A program made the position numbers and the translations under genes. From NCBI GenBank assembly GCA_052034135.1, contig JBPOJC010000088.1, forward strand, positions 1 through 7,143: a DNA stretch of 7,143 bases, read 5' to 3'. A model generated the notes under the pieces. It was not told where the DNA came from. It saw nothing but the letters and a program-made list of their open reading frames with translations, and did not search any database. This document shows positions 5,673-7,143 of this stretch, piece by piece (the stretch's first letter is position 1; the number at the start of each line of letters is the position of its first letter). Source of the stretch: JAGPKI01 sp052034135. Lineage in GTDB: Bacteria; Caldisericota; Caldisericia; UBA6126; JAGPKI01.

Positions 5673-7143
5673 ATGAAAATTAAAAGAGCATTATTTTTTA
5701 TAACCATTTTCACAGTTTCTCTTTTAATTCCGTTCGGAGTTTCATCCGCAAAAGATTATTCAATTCCCCAAGTTAATATTGATGTCACTATAAATAAAGA
5801 TGGATCAGCAGACTTTATTGAAAAAAGAACATTTAAATTAAATGACTCTTTTACATTTGGATATTACGATCTTCCAAAAAGTGGTTATGGAAGAATTGAA
5901 AGTTTTACAGTATATGAATTAGGTAAAGATGGAAAAGAGACTAAATTGTCTCAAGAAGTAGAAGAAAATAGCGTTAACTATAGAGTAAAATACTTTTATA
6001 ACGCCAATAACGAAGAAAAAACTTTTATTTACAGATACAAGCTCTCAGGAGTAATACAAGCTTATAAGGATTATGGAGAGTTTTATTTGAAACTTCAGGG
6101 GTCTGGATGGGATAAAAAAATCGGGAATTTCGAATCTAAAATAAAGTTTTTAACTCCCATAGATAAAGACGCATATCTCGTCTGGGCTCATGGACCATTA
6201 TGGGGTAAGATAACAAAGATAGATGAAAAAACTGTTGGTTTAACCGTGAAAAATGTACCCCCAAATACATTTATTGAAGCAAGAATATTAATTCCAATAA
6301 ATTATTTTCAAAATGTTGAAATAATTGACTCATTTATTAAAGACAATGTGATATCAGAAGAAAAAAATTGGGCATTAAAGGCAAATGCCGAAAGAACTGC
6401 AGCTAAGATCTCAATGTACATCCCTCTTGCTGGATTTATAGCATTTCTTATTATATTGTGGTTTTTCTACAAAAAATATGGTGCTGAATATAATCGCCCA
6501 AAGAACTATGTTTATTATCGTGAAATTCCCTCTAATATTCCTCCTGCTGTGCTTGGATATTTAATTAATTTCGGCGATATCAGAGGAGAATACATTGCAG
6601 CTACTCTAATGGATCTCATACACAGAAAATTTGTGGATATTGAAACAATAGATGAGAGAAAAAAAAGATATTTGCTAAAACGCCTGCCTAATGACGAACA
6701 ACTTAATGACTACGAGGATATACTACTTAATAAAATCATATTCAATAAAGGTCAAACTACAGAAATTAAAGAACTAAACAAGAAATTTAATAAAAGTGCC
6801 TCACATTATGCCAAACTTTTCGAAGATCTTGAGGAAAAAATAGGAGAAAAATCCAAAGAATATGACTTTTTTGACCAAGTTAGTGCAGGTAAGGGAAACT
6901 TCGTGACAGGATTTTCAATTTTAATAGGAATTCTATCATTAGTTTTAGGGGGAATTTTTAAAAATCCTTACTTTTACAGCTGGATAATGTTGGTACCAAT
7001 TTATATAATTGTAGGCACTAAAGCCATTCCAAGAAGAAGTGTTAAAGGTAAAGAGGAATACGATAAATGGATGGCTTTTAAGAGATATTTAAATGATTTC
7101 TCTAACCTCAAGGAATATGGTCCAAAGTCCGTAGTCATCTGGG
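5673..7143 (+). CDS. DUF2207 family membrane protein (partial, 3' end cut by window)
   Basis: 490 codons are present and the frame is still open at the edge. Residues 1-26 form a signal peptide (cut VSSA|KD). An extracytoplasmic beta-rich domain (about 28-245) has the family opening VNIDVTINKDGSADFIEKRTF (34-54). Transmembrane segment 1 spans about 247-267. A cytoplasmic part carries YYREIPSNIPPAVLGYLINF (281-300) and IAATLMDLIHRKFVDIE (308-324), hallmarks of DUF2207 (Pfam PF09972). A hydrophobic hairpin lies at about 411-428 and 433-449, then WMAFKRYLNDFSNLKEY (466-482), the block that in relatives leads to the conserved C-terminal LW..YLVYA-like segment. Family members are about 550-600 residues, so most of the protein is here. 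Function is unknown; no catalytic motif is visible. It lies divergent from the SLH operon beyond the repeat island, so a shared role is not implied. Family assignment is confident from memory of the motifs. Confidence 0.85.
   Translation, partial: MKIKRALFFITIFTVSLLIPFGVSSAKDYSIPQVNIDVTINKDGSADFIEKRTFKLNDSFTFGYYDLPKSGYGRIESFTVYELGKDGKETKLSQEVEENSVNYRVKYFYNANNEEKTFIYRYKLSGVIQAYKDYGEFYLKLQGSGWDKKIGNFESKIKFLTPIDKDAYLVWAHGPLWGKITKIDEKTVGLTVKNVPPNTFIEARILIPINYFQNVEIIDSFIKDNVISEEKNWALKANAERTAAKISMYIPLAGFIAFLIILWFFYKKYGAEYNRPKNYVYYREIPSNIPPAVLGYLINFGDIRGEYIAATLMDLIHRKFVDIETIDERKKRYLLKRLPNDEQLNDYEDILLNKIIFNKGQTTEIKELNKKFNKSASHYAKLFEDLEEKIGEKSKEYDFFDQVSAGKGNFVTGFSILIGILSLVLGGIFKNPYFYSWIMLVPIYIIVGTKAIPRRSVKGKEEYDKWMAFKRYLNDFSNLKEYGPKSVVIW

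Overview
This low-GC window most likely comes from an anaerobic, possibly thermophilic bacterium with an S-layer-type envelope. The evidence is strong A/T bias in coding and non-coding DNA, AGA-rich arginine use, an SLH (S-layer homology) protein, a lipobox lipoprotein and good purine-rich ribosome binding sites. The sequence does not let me name a phylum. The repeats in the large intergenic gap belong to a REP-like class scattered through many bacterial genomes, so they do not identify the organism either.

Layout. Positions 4886 to 1 (minus strand) look like one transcription unit. A clear sigma-70-type promoter (4858-4886) and a GGAGG site drive a 1222-residue exported protein (1146-4814). 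It is followed 76 nt later by a 328-residue lipoprotein (83-1069), and then by the first 15 codons of a third gene that leaves the window at position 1. Positions 4887-5672 hold no gene. They contain an A/T-rich upstream stretch and then, from about 5034 to 5540, a cluster of REP-like repeats and inverted repeats that is visibly richer in G/C than its surroundings. From 5673 to the right edge, on the plus strand, lies most of a DUF2207-type membrane protein, cut off at the window end.

The large minus-strand protein is the most unusual item. It is built as 5'-nucleotidase-like module, three SLH repeats, second 5'-nucleotidase-like module. Both modules keep the fold landmarks of the family, but the metal-binding Asp/His/Asn residues are replaced at every recognisable motif in both. 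It therefore looks like a surface-anchored tandem pseudo-enzyme. Its only four cysteines form two CxC pairs, one of them at the position of the lost GHxH metal motif. The lipoprotein downstream resembles the ethylbenzene-dehydrogenase/DMSO-reductase-type haem-binding domain (EB_dh) and carries a CxxxCH motif, so it may be a c-type cytochrome. A cell-surface module of SLH protein plus haem lipoprotein, perhaps with a membrane sensor as third member, is a reasonable hypothesis; the sequence does not prove it.
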